In this document: piece by piece, positions 35,759 to 45,000 of the stretch
Layout of the letters: every line of letters starts with the position of its first letter
How positions within the stretch are numbered: the stretch's first letter is position 1
Assembly: GCA_024234505.1 (NCBI GenBank)
Contig: JACKOD010000002.1
Location: 248,001 to 312,000, forward strand
DNA: 64,000 nt
DNA from: Hahellaceae bacterium
GTDB lineage: Bacteria; Pseudomonadota; Gammaproteobacteria; Pseudomonadales; Oleiphilaceae
Direction of reading: 5' to 3'
Made by a program: the position numbers and the translations under genes
The notes under the pieces: generated by a model
What the model saw: the letters and a program-made list of their open reading frames with translations, nothing else
What the model was told of the DNA's origin: nothing
Databases searched by the model: none

Positions 35759-36060
35759 GACGATCTAAATTTAGTCCGAGATGCCATCTCGCTGAGCGGA
35801 GAGGTGACGATCTTAATTTAGTCCGAGATGCCATCTCGCTGAGCGGAGAGGTGACGATCTTAATTTAGTCCGAGATGCCATCTCGCTGAGCGGAGAGGTG
35901 ACGATCTTAATTTAGTCCGAGATGCCATCTCGCTGAGCGGAGAGGTGACGATCTTAATTTAGTCCGAGATGCCATCTCGCTGAGCGGAGAGGTGACGATC
36001 TTAATTTAGTCCGAGATGCCATCTCGTTGAGCGGAGAGGTGGCAATCTTAATTTAGCCTG
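35759..36060. repeat. 47-bp tandem repeat array, six full copies plus a partial
   Basis: Units start at 35759, 35806, 35853, 35900, 35947 and 35994; a degenerate partial copy covers 36041-36060. The unit runs from GACGATCTTAATTTAG to GAGCGGAGAGGT and contains the hairpin CGAGAT-GCC-ATCTCG. Copies are nearly identical (single changes in copies 1 and 6). There are no spacers, so this is not a CRISPR. The array lies in the 569-bp gap between atuA and atuB. The rest of that gap, 36061-36180, shows nothing I can assign. Confidence 0.93.
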
Positions 36061-36180
36061 AGGCGTTCTTTATTTTGGGGCCGGAGGTAGCGTTCCCGTC
36101 CCTATCATTTGCCGACTCTCGGTACTGATGATTTTCCTAGTCTTCAAGTTACCTCTAAAAATACTAACGCCCGGAGCAGT

Positions 36181-36217
36181 CCCCTCTCCCCTCGGGGAGA
36201 GGGTTAGGGAGAGGGGG
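36181..36217. repeat. REP-like palindrome, right flank, inverted relative to the left one
   Basis: CCCTCTCCCC (36182-36191) pairs with GGGGAGAGGG (36194-36203), followed by TTAGGGAGAGGGGG. The 37-bp element is the reverse complement of the one at 35722-35758 with two differences, so the pair brackets the tandem array. Confidence 0.82.
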
Positions 36218-36235
36218 CAAGGCTCCGCACGAAAA

Positions 36236-38086
36236 TCAGTTCGAAGTGTCCATCAACAACTCCGCCGGAACAGGAATCGGAAACTCCAGTAACTGTTGTG
36301 CAAAGGCTTTGCCCTGAGGATCAATGCGCAAACTGGCCACGCCGCCACCCCCCAGGCTGTTGTGCAGTAAAAAGTTCAACGCCTGCAACCCCGGCAGTTC
36401 CCAGCGTTCGACACGACCGGTTTCCGGTGCCAGCACATGTTGCATAAACTCTGCAACTGCGCGGGTGGACAGGGCTTCACGGATAAAGGGCAGATATTTG
36501 GGATGACGCGCAATCACGCCGATATTGCTGTGATTGCCTTTATCGCCGCTTCGGGCCCATGCCAGTTTGAACAGTGGAACCGTGACATCCTGGATGGCAT
36601 CAGGGGCAACGTGGGCCGGCTGCGGTAAAATCATCCCAGACTCGAAGCCTCCAACGGTGGGGATCTCAACTGGAATGACTTCGTTGTTATAGAGCAGCTT
36701 GACCGGAACCTCGGCTTTACTGACCAGACAGGAAAACAACCGGATTTTCGGCCAGACATCCGGACGCCCCCCGACAATGCCGGTTAAACCGGGTGCCATG
36801 GCCGTCGCCGCCTGTGCAATCTCCCGGGCAAACAACACCAGTGATTTTTTATCGGAATGGGCTACCGAAATTTTCACCACCACTTCGCGGCAGTCAGCTA
36901 TCCGACTGTTTGGGCCGTAAGTCGCTTCTGTGCCCAAAAGTTCGATATTAATGTCCTGATAAGGCTTCATGCCGCGCTCGCTGAACATTCGCGACGTTTT
37001 TTCAATGATCGCATTGGCAACGGCCTGTGCTTTGGCTTTGGCCTGTAATCCTGCCATCAGAAACGTCGCCGTACATTTAAAACCATCGGGCCAGGTGGCA
37101 CTCACTTTGTAAGACTCGGTGGGAGGGTGCCCTTTGGCTCCACGGACCAGCACCCGGTTAGCGTCCACCTCCTGAAGTTGGACTTGCGTAAAATCACAAA
37201 CCACGTCGGGGAGCAGATAGGCGCGAGGGTCGCCAATTTCATATACCAGTTGCTCTGCCACTGTCGCCCGGCTGACCAGACCGCCGGTGTGCTCTGGTTT
37301 GGTGACGATAAAACTGCCATCGGCGCTCGCTTCCACGATGGGGAAGCCCATGTTCGAGAACCCGTCGGCCAGTGTTTCCCAGTCGGTAAAATTGCCGCCG
37401 GTACACTGTGCACCGCATTCGATAATATGTCCTGCCAGACTGCCTTGGGCCAGTTTGTCGTAGTCGTTCCATTGCCAGTCGAATTCATGCACCAAGGGCG
37501 CCAGAACCAGCGCGCTGTCGGCGATCCGGCCGGTAATAATGACATCGGCATCGGTTCGCAGTGCGGCGACGAGCGCCGGGGCACCGAGATAGGCATTCAT
37601 ACTGACCAGCATGCCGGGCAGGGGGGCGCCGCTATCCAGTTCGGTGATGCCGGCGTTACGCCAGTCTTTCAGTTTTGGCAGAATATCGTCACCCTGAACG
37701 ACGGCCACTTTCAGATCGACGCCGGCCTGCTCCGCGGCCGCCAGCAAGGCATCCCGACACGCGAGTGGATTCACGCCACCGGCATTACTGAGCACGCGAA
37801 TACCCTTGGCTTTGATGTCGGCGAGCAGGGGGGTCATGACGGTAGTGACAAAATCGGTCGCATAGCCCGCCTCGGGGTTTTTCAGTTTCTGGCCCGCCAT
37901 AATCGACATGGTGATTTCGGCCAGATAATCGAACACCAGATAATTCAGATTCCCGCCCTGAACAAGTTGGGCGGCGGCGGTTTCGGTATCGCCCCAGAAG
38001 GCGGCGGCGCATCCGATGCGAACAGTAGATGATGAAGAGGACGATGTGAATGTGCTTGCCATAGTGCCGTGCTCCTTTGCTGACAT
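36236..38086 (-). CDS. atuA: Acyclic terpene utilization protein AtuA (DUF1446)
   Basis: A 616-residue protein of the AtuA/DUF1446 family, recognised by RIGCAAAFWGDTETAAAQLV, LNYLVFDYLAEITMSIMA and RVLSNAGGVNPLACRDAL. The C-terminal part (ARSGDKGNHSNIGVIARHP) belongs to the second domain usual in this family. AtuA is required for growth on citronellol and geraniol; a lyase step has been suggested but its reaction is not settled. The ATG at 38086 has a near-perfect GGAGGTGAT site; ATG 38062, with AAGGAG upstream, is the alternative. It heads the minus-strand operon. Confidence 0.9.
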   Translation of the reverse strand: MSAKEHGTMASTFTSSSSSSTVRIGCAAAFWGDTETAAAQLVQGGNLNYLVFDYLAEITMSIMAGQKLKNPEAGYATDFVTTVMTPLLADIKAKGIRVLSNAGGVNPLACRDALLAAAEQAGVDLKVAVVQGDDILPKLKDWRNAGITELDSGAPLPGMLVSMNAYLGAPALVAALRTDADVIITGRIADSALVLAPLVHEFDWQWNDYDKLAQGSLAGHIIECGAQCTGGNFTDWETLADGFSNMGFPIVEASADGSFIVTKPEHTGGLVSRATVAEQLVYEIGDPRAYLLPDVVCDFTQVQLQEVDANRVLVRGAKGHPPTESYKVSATWPDGFKCTATFLMAGLQAKAKAQAVANAIIEKTSRMFSERGMKPYQDINIELLGTEATYGPNSRIADCREVVVKISVAHSDKKSLVLFAREIAQAATAMAPGLTGIVGGRPDVWPKIRLFSCLVSKAEVPVKLLYNNEVIPVEIPTVGGFESGMILPQPAHVAPDAIQDVTVPLFKLAWARSGDKGNHSNIGVIARHPKYLPFIREALSTRAVAEFMQHVLAPETGRVERWELPGLQALNFLLHNSLGGGGVASLRIDPQGKAFAQQLLEFPIPVPAELLMDTSN

Positions 38087-38167
38087 ATCACCTCCGCGAG
38101 TTCGCAAGTCAGCGAAAACGTAAAGAGGTGTATCCAGTGTGGCTCAATATTGGATGCTGGCAACATT

Positions 38168-38185
38168 ACCAAGCAAGCGCTTGGT
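38168..38185. promoter_or_regulatory. Candidate TetR operator in the atuA/atuR divergent spacer
   Basis: ACCAAGC and GCTTGGT form a perfect 7-bp inverted repeat around AAGC. It lies about 80 bases upstream of atuA and 240 bases from the divergent TetR gene. The size suits a TetR dimer. The rest of the 341-bp divergent spacer shows no other clear element. Confidence 0.5.
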
Positions 38186-38427
38186 TTGTAAAGTGTCTCG
38201 ATTAAATTTAAACTGCTCAACTGACTTTCGCCGCCAGATCTGATCCGTTCGGTCAATTTTGATGCGGGTTTCATGGCGAGCCTTGCGTTTGACGGTGGTA
38301 TCTCCCTGAAAAAACGCTAGAATAGTCCGAAAATGACCGACACCAGAATCCACTGAGATCGCGCCCTTGTGCCATTGTTTCTGCGATGCGACCTCTCTCT
38401 AGCGAACCCCACAGGAAAGCGCACCTA

Positions 38428-39036
38428 ATGACATCACCTGCAAACGCCAAGGTAAGTTATCTCACCGATCCCGACAGTGCGCGTGGCCGGTTACTGAGCA
38501 AAGCAGCGCATCTGTTTCGGGTCAAGGGCTTTGAGCGAACCACCGTAAGAGATCTGGCGCGCGAAATAGGCATTCAGTCCGGTAGTATTTTTCATCACTT
38601 CCGTACCAAAGAAGAAATTCTTCGGGCGGTGATGGAAGAAGCCATTCTCTATAACACTGAGCGAATGGAGCAGCAGGTCAATGCTGCACCTAATGCGAGG
38701 GAAAAAGTGCTGGCTTTGATTCGTTGCGAGCTGGAATCCGTCCTGGGGCTGACCGGCGAAGCGATGTCGGTATTGGTTTATGAGTGGCGCAGTCTGAGCG
38801 ATGAAAGTCAGGCCTATATTCTTAACCTGCGTGACAAATACGAAGCCATCTGGCTGACCGCACTGGAATCCGCCAAAGCCGATGGGCTGATTGATGCGGA
38901 TACCTTTGTACTCAGGCGTTTCCTGACAGGCGCACTCAGCTGGACGACCACCTGGTATAAGCCGGGAAGAGAACTGAGCATTCAGGCACTGGCGGAACAG
39001 GCGCTGTTATTGGCGATTAAAAATCAGCACCCGTAA
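38428..39036 (+). CDS. atuR: TetR-family regulator, AtuR-like
   Basis: A 202-residue TetR regulator. The N-terminal helix-turn-helix is clear (GFERTTVRDLAREIGIQSGS, then IFHHFRTKEEIL), followed by a helical ligand domain. It is divergent from atuA, the position of the repressor AtuR in P. aeruginosa, so it probably represses the atu operon until a terpenoid acyl-CoA appears (inference from context). The ATG at 38428 has AGGAAAG upstream; an ATG at 38386 has none. The product should bind in the spacer holding the ACCAAGC inverted repeat. Confidence 0.78.
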   Translation: MTSPANAKVSYLTDPDSARGRLLSKAAHLFRVKGFERTTVRDLAREIGIQSGSIFHHFRTKEEILRAVMEEAILYNTERMEQQVNAAPNAREKVLALIRCELESVLGLTGEAMSVLVYEWRSLSDESQAYILNLRDKYEAIWLTALESAKADGLIDADTFVLRRFLTGALSWTTTWYKPGRELSIQALAEQALLLAIKNQHP

Positions 39037-39248
39037 TAATACGCCAGTAAGCGTGTTTGCCACGGTACTTGAATACCGCACACCAGCGCCCCGAGGTAAA
39101 GATTTTGTCGGAATTGACTTGCAGCAATTGGTAAGACCAATTTGTGGCTACACTGAAATGCAAGGTTTGTTGACTTTCACAGTGACGCCTTGATGACCTT
39201 CACCACAAGGTGCCTCCCAGTGTGGTGAAGGTTTTTGTTATCCAGCAA

Positions 39249-39264
39249 GTTAACAGGTGTTAAC
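39249..39264. promoter_or_regulatory. GTTAACA-type operator before the second TetR gene
   Basis: GTTAACA-GG-TGTTAAC is a perfect 7-bp inverted repeat ending 14 bases before the TetR start codon. A nearly identical site precedes the next gene at 39882-39897. Confidence 0.6.
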
Positions 39265-39278
39265 CAGAGAGTGTCGTC

Positions 39279-39860
39279 ATGCTGCCAGATACCAAAGAAA
39301 AGATTCTTTCCGTGGCCTGCGAAATCTATCTTCATGCCGGCAGTAAAGGATTGAGCATGCGCAAGGTTGCGGAAAAGGCCGGCATTTCCGCCACCGCGAT
39401 CTACCGCCACTTCGAGAGTAAAGACGCGCTTCATCGACAAGTATTGGTGGATGGTTTTCGCACTTTTGGTACCTACCTTTACCCCGCACTGGCCGGGCCG
39501 GATCCGTTGACACGTTTACATCTGGCGGCCGAAGGGTTTTTCCGGTTTGCGACAGAGCAATCACGCTATTACGAACTACTCTTTCTCTCTATGGATTGTC
39601 TGGATGAAGCGAAAGTGCAGGCGGTGCTCAAGCGTGAGGCCCGGCAAACCTACAAGTTTATGATTGAGCGCGTGCAGGAGTGCATGGATGCCGGTGTGTT
39701 CAGGCAGGACAACGCCGAAGAAATTGCCATGCTGTTGCTTTCGGTGTGCAACGGATTTTTCGGGTTATATGTATCGGGAAAATTTGAAGGCTCGACCGAC
39801 ACGATGAAAGCCTTATACGAACGCAGCTATCAGCGCCTGATTCACGGATTGGCCGTCTGA
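39279..39860 (+). CDS. TetR-family transcriptional regulator
   Basis: A 193-residue TetR regulator. Its helix-turn-helix is GLSMRKVAEKAGISATAIYR followed by HFESKDALHRQVL, and it has a wholly helical C-terminal domain. Matching GTTAAC inverted repeats lie immediately upstream of this gene and of the downstream acyl-CoA dehydrogenase-like gene. It probably represses itself and that neighbour (inference). The inducer is unknown; an acyl-CoA would fit the context. Confidence 0.85.
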   Translation: MLPDTKEKILSVACEIYLHAGSKGLSMRKVAEKAGISATAIYRHFESKDALHRQVLVDGFRTFGTYLYPALAGPDPLTRLHLAAEGFFRFATEQSRYYELLFLSMDCLDEAKVQAVLKREARQTYKFMIERVQECMDAGVFRQDNAEEIAMLLLSVCNGFFGLYVSGKFEGSTDTMKALYERSYQRLIHGLAV

Positions 39861-39881
39861 AATAAATTTTTTAAGAGCACA

Positions 39882-39897
39882 GTTAACACCCGTTAAC
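39882..39897. promoter_or_regulatory. GTTAAC-type operator before the acyl-CoA dehydrogenase gene
   Basis: GTTAAC-ACCC-GTTAAC is a 6-bp inverted repeat. It matches the site at 39249-39264 over nearly its full 16 bases. A further GTTAAC half-like sequence follows around 39908. Confidence 0.6.
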
Positions 39898-39956
39898 ATG
39901 CAGTGACGTTAACGTTTCTCGTAAAACAACAGGCCCAACCGCAGGGAGAAAGAGAA

Positions 39957-41780
39957 ATGAAGCTACTTGATATACCGCAGAACATGCTCGACATCGCGAG
40001 CGATCTTTTACCGGATAGCTTGATTCCCAAGCCGCGGCAGGCGCGCCACTTGGCGCAGAAAGCCAGCCCGCACTTGCCGACTCATCTTATTCTTAATCCC
40101 AAACAAGCCAACTACGATCATCTGGATGCTCACTCACAGGCGCTGGTAAAAAAGACTATCGAGTTTTTTGAAAACAGGGGGAAAGCCAAACTCAAGGAGG
40201 ATGATCACGAACGCACCTGGTATGCGGATTTTCTTGCGTTTCAGGCCAAAGAAAAGCTTTTCGCCACCTTTCTGACTCCCGAAGGTTACGGCAACCAGGA
40301 TATGCGCTGGGATACGTTTCGTAATTGTGCGCTGAACGAAATTTTCGGCTTTTACGGTTTGGCACACTGGTACACCTGGCAGGTGTCGATATTGGGTCTG
40401 GGACCGATTTGGATTAGCCAGAATGAGCAGGTAAAGAAACGTGCCGCCAAGTTATTGAAGGAAGGAGGCATCTTTGCGTTTGGCTTGTCGGAAAAAGAAC
40501 ATGGGGCTGATATATATGCCAGTGATATGTTGGTAACCCGTCAGGATGACGGCAGTTATCGGGCAAACGGCAGCAAGTACTATATCGGGAACGGCAACAA
40601 GGCTGCACTGGTCTCGGTTTTTGGCAAGCTGACCGACACCGACGAGTACGTATTTTTTGTAGTGGAATCACAGCACGCGAACTATGAGCTGGTGCAGAAT
40701 GTGGTGAACTCACAGAACTACGTGGCCGAGTTCAGATTGAACGATTACCCCATTCGCGAGCAGGATATTCTGGCCAAAGGGCAGGATGCCTGGGATATGG
40801 CGCTCAATACGGTGAATGTCGGCAAATTCAATCTGGGCTGGGCGTCCATCGGTATTTGTTCGCATGCCTACTATGAAGCCATCAACCACGCGTCGCATCG
40901 TCGGTTGTTCGATCATTACGTTACAGACTTTGTGCACATCAAACAGTTGTTCTCGGACGCTTATACCCGTTTGACGGCGATGAAACTGTTCGCTCAGCGA
41001 GCCATTGATTACATGCGGGTGGCTAACCCGGATGATCGTCGTTATCTGCTATTTACTCCCATGGTCAAAATGAAGGTGACGACTCAGGGAGAAGAAGTCA
41101 TCAATTTACTCTGGGATGTGATGGCCGCTAAAGGTTTCGAGAAGAACATGTATTTTGAAATGGCGGTGAAGGATATTCGCGCGCTTCCCAAGCTTGAAGG
41201 CACGGTGCATGTGAATATGGCCTTGATTCTCAAGTTTATGGGTAACTACTTCTTCAAACCGGCGAAGTACCCTGAGGTACCGGTGATGGATCAGCCGGTA
41301 AATGATAGCTTCCTGTTTCAGCAGGGGCCGACCAAAGGGCTGGGTAAAACCCGCTTCCATGATTATCGCAAGATCTATCGTGCTTTCGATCTGCCTAACG
41401 TGAATATTTTCAAACGTCAGATACGGTTGCTCAAGTTGCTTTTGATCGCAGGAAAGCCCAGCGCCGAGCAGAGCAAGGATTTCGATTTGCTGCTTAACCT
41501 GGGTGAATTGTTTACGCTGGTGGTGTACGGTCAGTTGATTCTGGAAAAGGCCAAATTGGCTAACCTTGAGGACTTGCTCATAGATCAGATTTTCGACTTC
41601 ATGGTGCGTGATTTCTCACGGTTTGCGTTGCAGCTACACCAGAAGCCAAGCGCTACGCGAGTCCAGCAGGAAATCACCAAACGCATGATTCAGCGTCCCG
41701 CAGTCGATCCACAACGCCATCAGCTTATTTGGGAACGCTACGCTTTCGCACAAAAAGATCAATACGAAATGAACCCTTAG
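39957..41780 (+). CDS. Large acyl-CoA dehydrogenase/oxidase-like flavoprotein
   Basis: A 607-residue protein of the acyl-CoA dehydrogenase superfamily, much longer than the usual 380-400. An N-terminal extension of about 100 residues precedes the ACAD core. FAFGLSEKEHGADIYASDM corresponds to the flavin-contact loop and GSKYYIGNGNKAALVSVFGK to the usual NGxKxWITNG segment. The C-terminal third is helical and divergent, and the product may be an acyl-CoA oxidase or a specialised dehydrogenase. The start ATG 39957 has GGGAG upstream. It follows a TetR gene and a matching operator, so it is probably inducible. Confidence 0.78.
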   Translation: MKLLDIPQNMLDIASDLLPDSLIPKPRQARHLAQKASPHLPTHLILNPKQANYDHLDAHSQALVKKTIEFFENRGKAKLKEDDHERTWYADFLAFQAKEKLFATFLTPEGYGNQDMRWDTFRNCALNEIFGFYGLAHWYTWQVSILGLGPIWISQNEQVKKRAAKLLKEGGIFAFGLSEKEHGADIYASDMLVTRQDDGSYRANGSKYYIGNGNKAALVSVFGKLTDTDEYVFFVVESQHANYELVQNVVNSQNYVAEFRLNDYPIREQDILAKGQDAWDMALNTVNVGKFNLGWASIGICSHAYYEAINHASHRRLFDHYVTDFVHIKQLFSDAYTRLTAMKLFAQRAIDYMRVANPDDRRYLLFTPMVKMKVTTQGEEVINLLWDVMAAKGFEKNMYFEMAVKDIRALPKLEGTVHVNMALILKFMGNYFFKPAKYPEVPVMDQPVNDSFLFQQGPTKGLGKTRFHDYRKIYRAFDLPNVNIFKRQIRLLKLLLIAGKPSAEQSKDFDLLLNLGELFTLVVYGQLILEKAKLANLEDLLIDQIFDFMVRDFSRFALQLHQKPSATRVQQEITKRMIQRPAVDPQRHQLIWERYAFAQKDQYEMNP

Positions 41781-41846
41781 CGTCATCAAGCGCGTGCCGG
41801 TAATGCGGTGCGCGTTCCTTTCTGTCTGTAGGATTCAGCCTCTTTT

Positions 41847-41934
41847 ATTACCTTACTTCGATTATCTTATTGCCTTACCTCGATTATCTTATTGCCTTAC
41901 CTCGATTATCTTCTTGCCTGATTTAGATTATCTT
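41847..41934. repeat. 22-bp tandem repeat, four copies
   Basis: Copies at 41847, 41869, 41891 and 41913 follow the pattern ATTGCCTTACCTCGATTATC plus TT. The middle two are identical and the outer ones have diverged. The repeat lies in the 289-bp gap between the acyl-CoA dehydrogenase-like gene and the hybrid kinase; the remainder of the gap shows nothing else. Confidence 0.85.
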
Positions 41935-42069
41935 CCTGTGTTCGTTTGTTGACGCGCTGTTCACAGTTCGTCTTTAATCAGTGTTTCTAATATCGAGAAT
42001 ACGGCTGGCCCAAGGGTCAGGACTCCCGTCAAATAAGCATAAAAGCCAAGAAGATAAGAAGAAAATAGA

Positions 42070-45000
42070 ATGAGATTTATGCAACGCGTAAGTTGGGAGA
42101 AAATGTGGGGGTGGCTGCGTTTTTGTTTATATGCCATGGCGGTGGTTTCTTCCGGCCACGCCGTCGGCAGTGTCATCGCAAGTCCAGGCCAGATAGACTT
42201 GTCTCAATCGAACTGGCAGCGCGGTGAGGTTTATCGGCTCGACGGGCTATGGCGTTTTTACCCCGGAGTACTGACCACTCCTGCCAAAGCTGGAGACGAG
42301 AGTTCTTCCGCTCAGCCTGGTTTTATGCAAGTGCCTGGGTTATGGAATGCCTCCCCGTATCAATTACCCGTCAATGGATTTGCAACCTTTGCGCTTAGGG
42401 TGAAAGTGCCCGAGCGTTTGTCTCGTGTCTATCTTGCGGTGCCGGACATGCCCAGTGCTTATCGCCTGTGGGTGAATGGTAAAGAGGTGGCGCACAACGG
42501 GCGCGTGGGCCAATCCGAGCAACAAGAGGAACCGGCCTTTGGCCCCAAAGTGGTGGTTTTGGCCGTGACGGGCGGACAGCTCGACCTGCACCTGCAGGTT
42601 TCCAATTACCACTACAAAGAAGGGGGGGTCTGGCATAGCTTTCGTCTGGCCGGAGAAGATGGACAGACAGCATTGCGCGAACGTCCGCTGTTGCTGGATC
42701 TCTATATGGTGGGCGTGCTGAGCACGATTGGCATGTACCTGCTTTCAGTATTCTGGCTGCGACGGCAGGAGCGTGCGGCGCTCTTTTTCGGGCTGTTTTG
42801 TCTGGCTGTCGCGGCGCGGGCACTGTTGGTGGGCGAGCGTATTCTCTACCAGTTTGATGCACTGTCCTGGGCGAATTTGCAACGATTGGAGCATGTGCTG
42901 TTTTTTATCTGTGTGCCGCTCTTTGCCAGCTTTTATCGCGCACTGTATCCCGCTTATACCCATCGTTGGCCAGAACAGCTGTGCTGGGGCGGTGCGCTGA
43001 TTGCCTCGCTGCTCACCCTTATTTTGCCTGTGGCGCTGTTTTCTCAGTTCAGTCTGGTTTTTCAGGGATTGATACTTTTGGTGCTGGCCTACGTGCTGGT
43101 GACCTTTCTCCGTATTGCCGTCAAGCGCGAAGCGGGGAGTACCCTGTTCGGATTAAGTTTGCTGCTCCTGATTGGCGCGACCCTGATTGATTTGCTGGCC
43201 ACGCATTTTGTACTGCAAAGCCGACCTTCCATTCACTGGGGCATTATTGGTTTTGTGGTGACACTGGCCTTCGCTTTGAACAAGCGCTATGTACACAGCC
43301 TGAATCTGGTCGAAGCCATGTCTGAAGAATTACGACAACGCAATAGCGAACTGGAATCGCTGGATGCCTATAAAGACGAGTTTCTTGCGGTGACGTCCCA
43401 TGAGTTACGCACGCCGCTTCATGCGATCAGTGGCTTGGCGCAGTCTATCCTGTCGCAGGAACGTACCGAACTGAGTCCGGCGCTGGTTCAAAATATTGAT
43501 CTGATTGCGGCCAGCAGTCAGCGCCTGGGTAATCTCGTTAATGACATTCTTGACTACTCGGCAATAAAACACGGCGAGTTAACCCTGCAGCGTTCACCGG
43601 TGGATATTCGGGTATTGGCTCAGCATGTGCTCGCGAGTCTGGAGCCTTTGCTGACCGGAAAGGATGTGGTGTTATCGGCAGAAATAGCGGCAAATGTGCA
43701 ATGGGTCATGGCGGATGCCAATCGTCTGCAGCAAATTCTGTTTAACCTCATTGGTAATGCGGTGAAATTTACGGAAGAAGGTTTTGTTCTCTTAAAAATA
43801 TCCCACCCTAATGAAACGGTACTGGTTGAAGTTATTGATACCGGAATAGGCATCCCTGAGTCAGAACAGCATTTGTTACTGCAACCCTTTAAACAGTTCA
43901 GCCAATCCGCAAACAAGGGAACGGGCGGGCTGGGGTTGATGATCACTCGTCAACTGGTTGAACAACACGGCAGTCCGTTGTGGATTGAAAGTAAGGAAAA
44001 TCTGGGAACACAGGTGCGGTTTCGCTTACCCCCGGCGGCGTCGGAGGATAGTGGCGATGCGAGGCCTGCCGAACTCGAGGCCGCAGGGAGTTGTGAGCCG
44101 GTGGGCGTCGAATCCACCTTTTATAATGCCAGAGTGCAAGTGGATGATGCGGCATGGGCAAACACTTCTCACTACCGGGTGTTTGTGGTGGATGACGAAG
44201 AGATCAATCGCCAGCTCCTGAGAACCCAATTGCAGCAGGCAGGTTATCAAACTGATGTGTTTGCCGGTGGTGCCAGCTTGCTGGAGCGGTTGAACGAAGA
44301 TCAACCTGACGTGGTGTTGCTGGATTTAATGATGCCGGGCATGAACGGCTTTGAAGTCTGCACCCGCATCCGTGAGCGATACAGTGACGCCGAACTCCCC
44401 GTTCTGATGCTCACCGCGCGCCATCAAAAAGAGGATATTGTCACGGCCCTGAACTGTGGTGCCAACGACTACCTTACCAAGCCCTATCAAGTCAGCGAAC
44501 TGGTGGCGCGAGTGAACAGCCAGTTGCGGGTTCGGGATAGCTGGCGTCAACGCGAAGAAAACCGGCAACTCCAGCGTGAAATCGACAAGCGCAAACAGAC
44601 AGAAAAGGAGCTTCAGCAAAATCAGCAACGCCTGCGACAGTTGCTGGATTTATCGGATACCGGGCTGATGCTGTTAGATGACGCCTTAACTCTCTGCTAC
44701 GCCAATGCCAAAGCCGCCGCGCTGGCCGGAGGCCTGGGAGTTGATGATGCCGGTCGACGGGAGACGACTTCAGTGCAGCCGGACTTCACGGACGCCTGTG
44801 TGTTGGTGCTACAGACCTGTCTTCGGGATGAACAAGCCGATAGCGCACGGATCCGGCTGGAATTTTCCGGCAATAAGCCCCCCCGTAACGCCTTGGTACA
44901 TCGATTACAGGGGGGAGACCGGCATTTTCTGATACTGGTGCTGGACGAGGACACCTCCGACCCCAACAGCCCGCTGGGGGTGATCAAAAATCTGGCCAAT

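Noticed and set aside
35759..36060. CRISPR-like appearance of the 47-bp repeats
   Set aside because: Units abut with no variable spacers, and there are no cas genes nearby.
36857..38032. Long plus-strand frames opposite atuA, one of 301 codons
   Set aside because: The atuA frame has clear family motifs; these are composition-driven mirror frames without a family match.
42395..42862. 155-codon minus-strand frame opposite the hybrid kinase
   Set aside because: It is rich in Arg and Pro, typical of an antisense frame, and lies within the sensor domain coding region.
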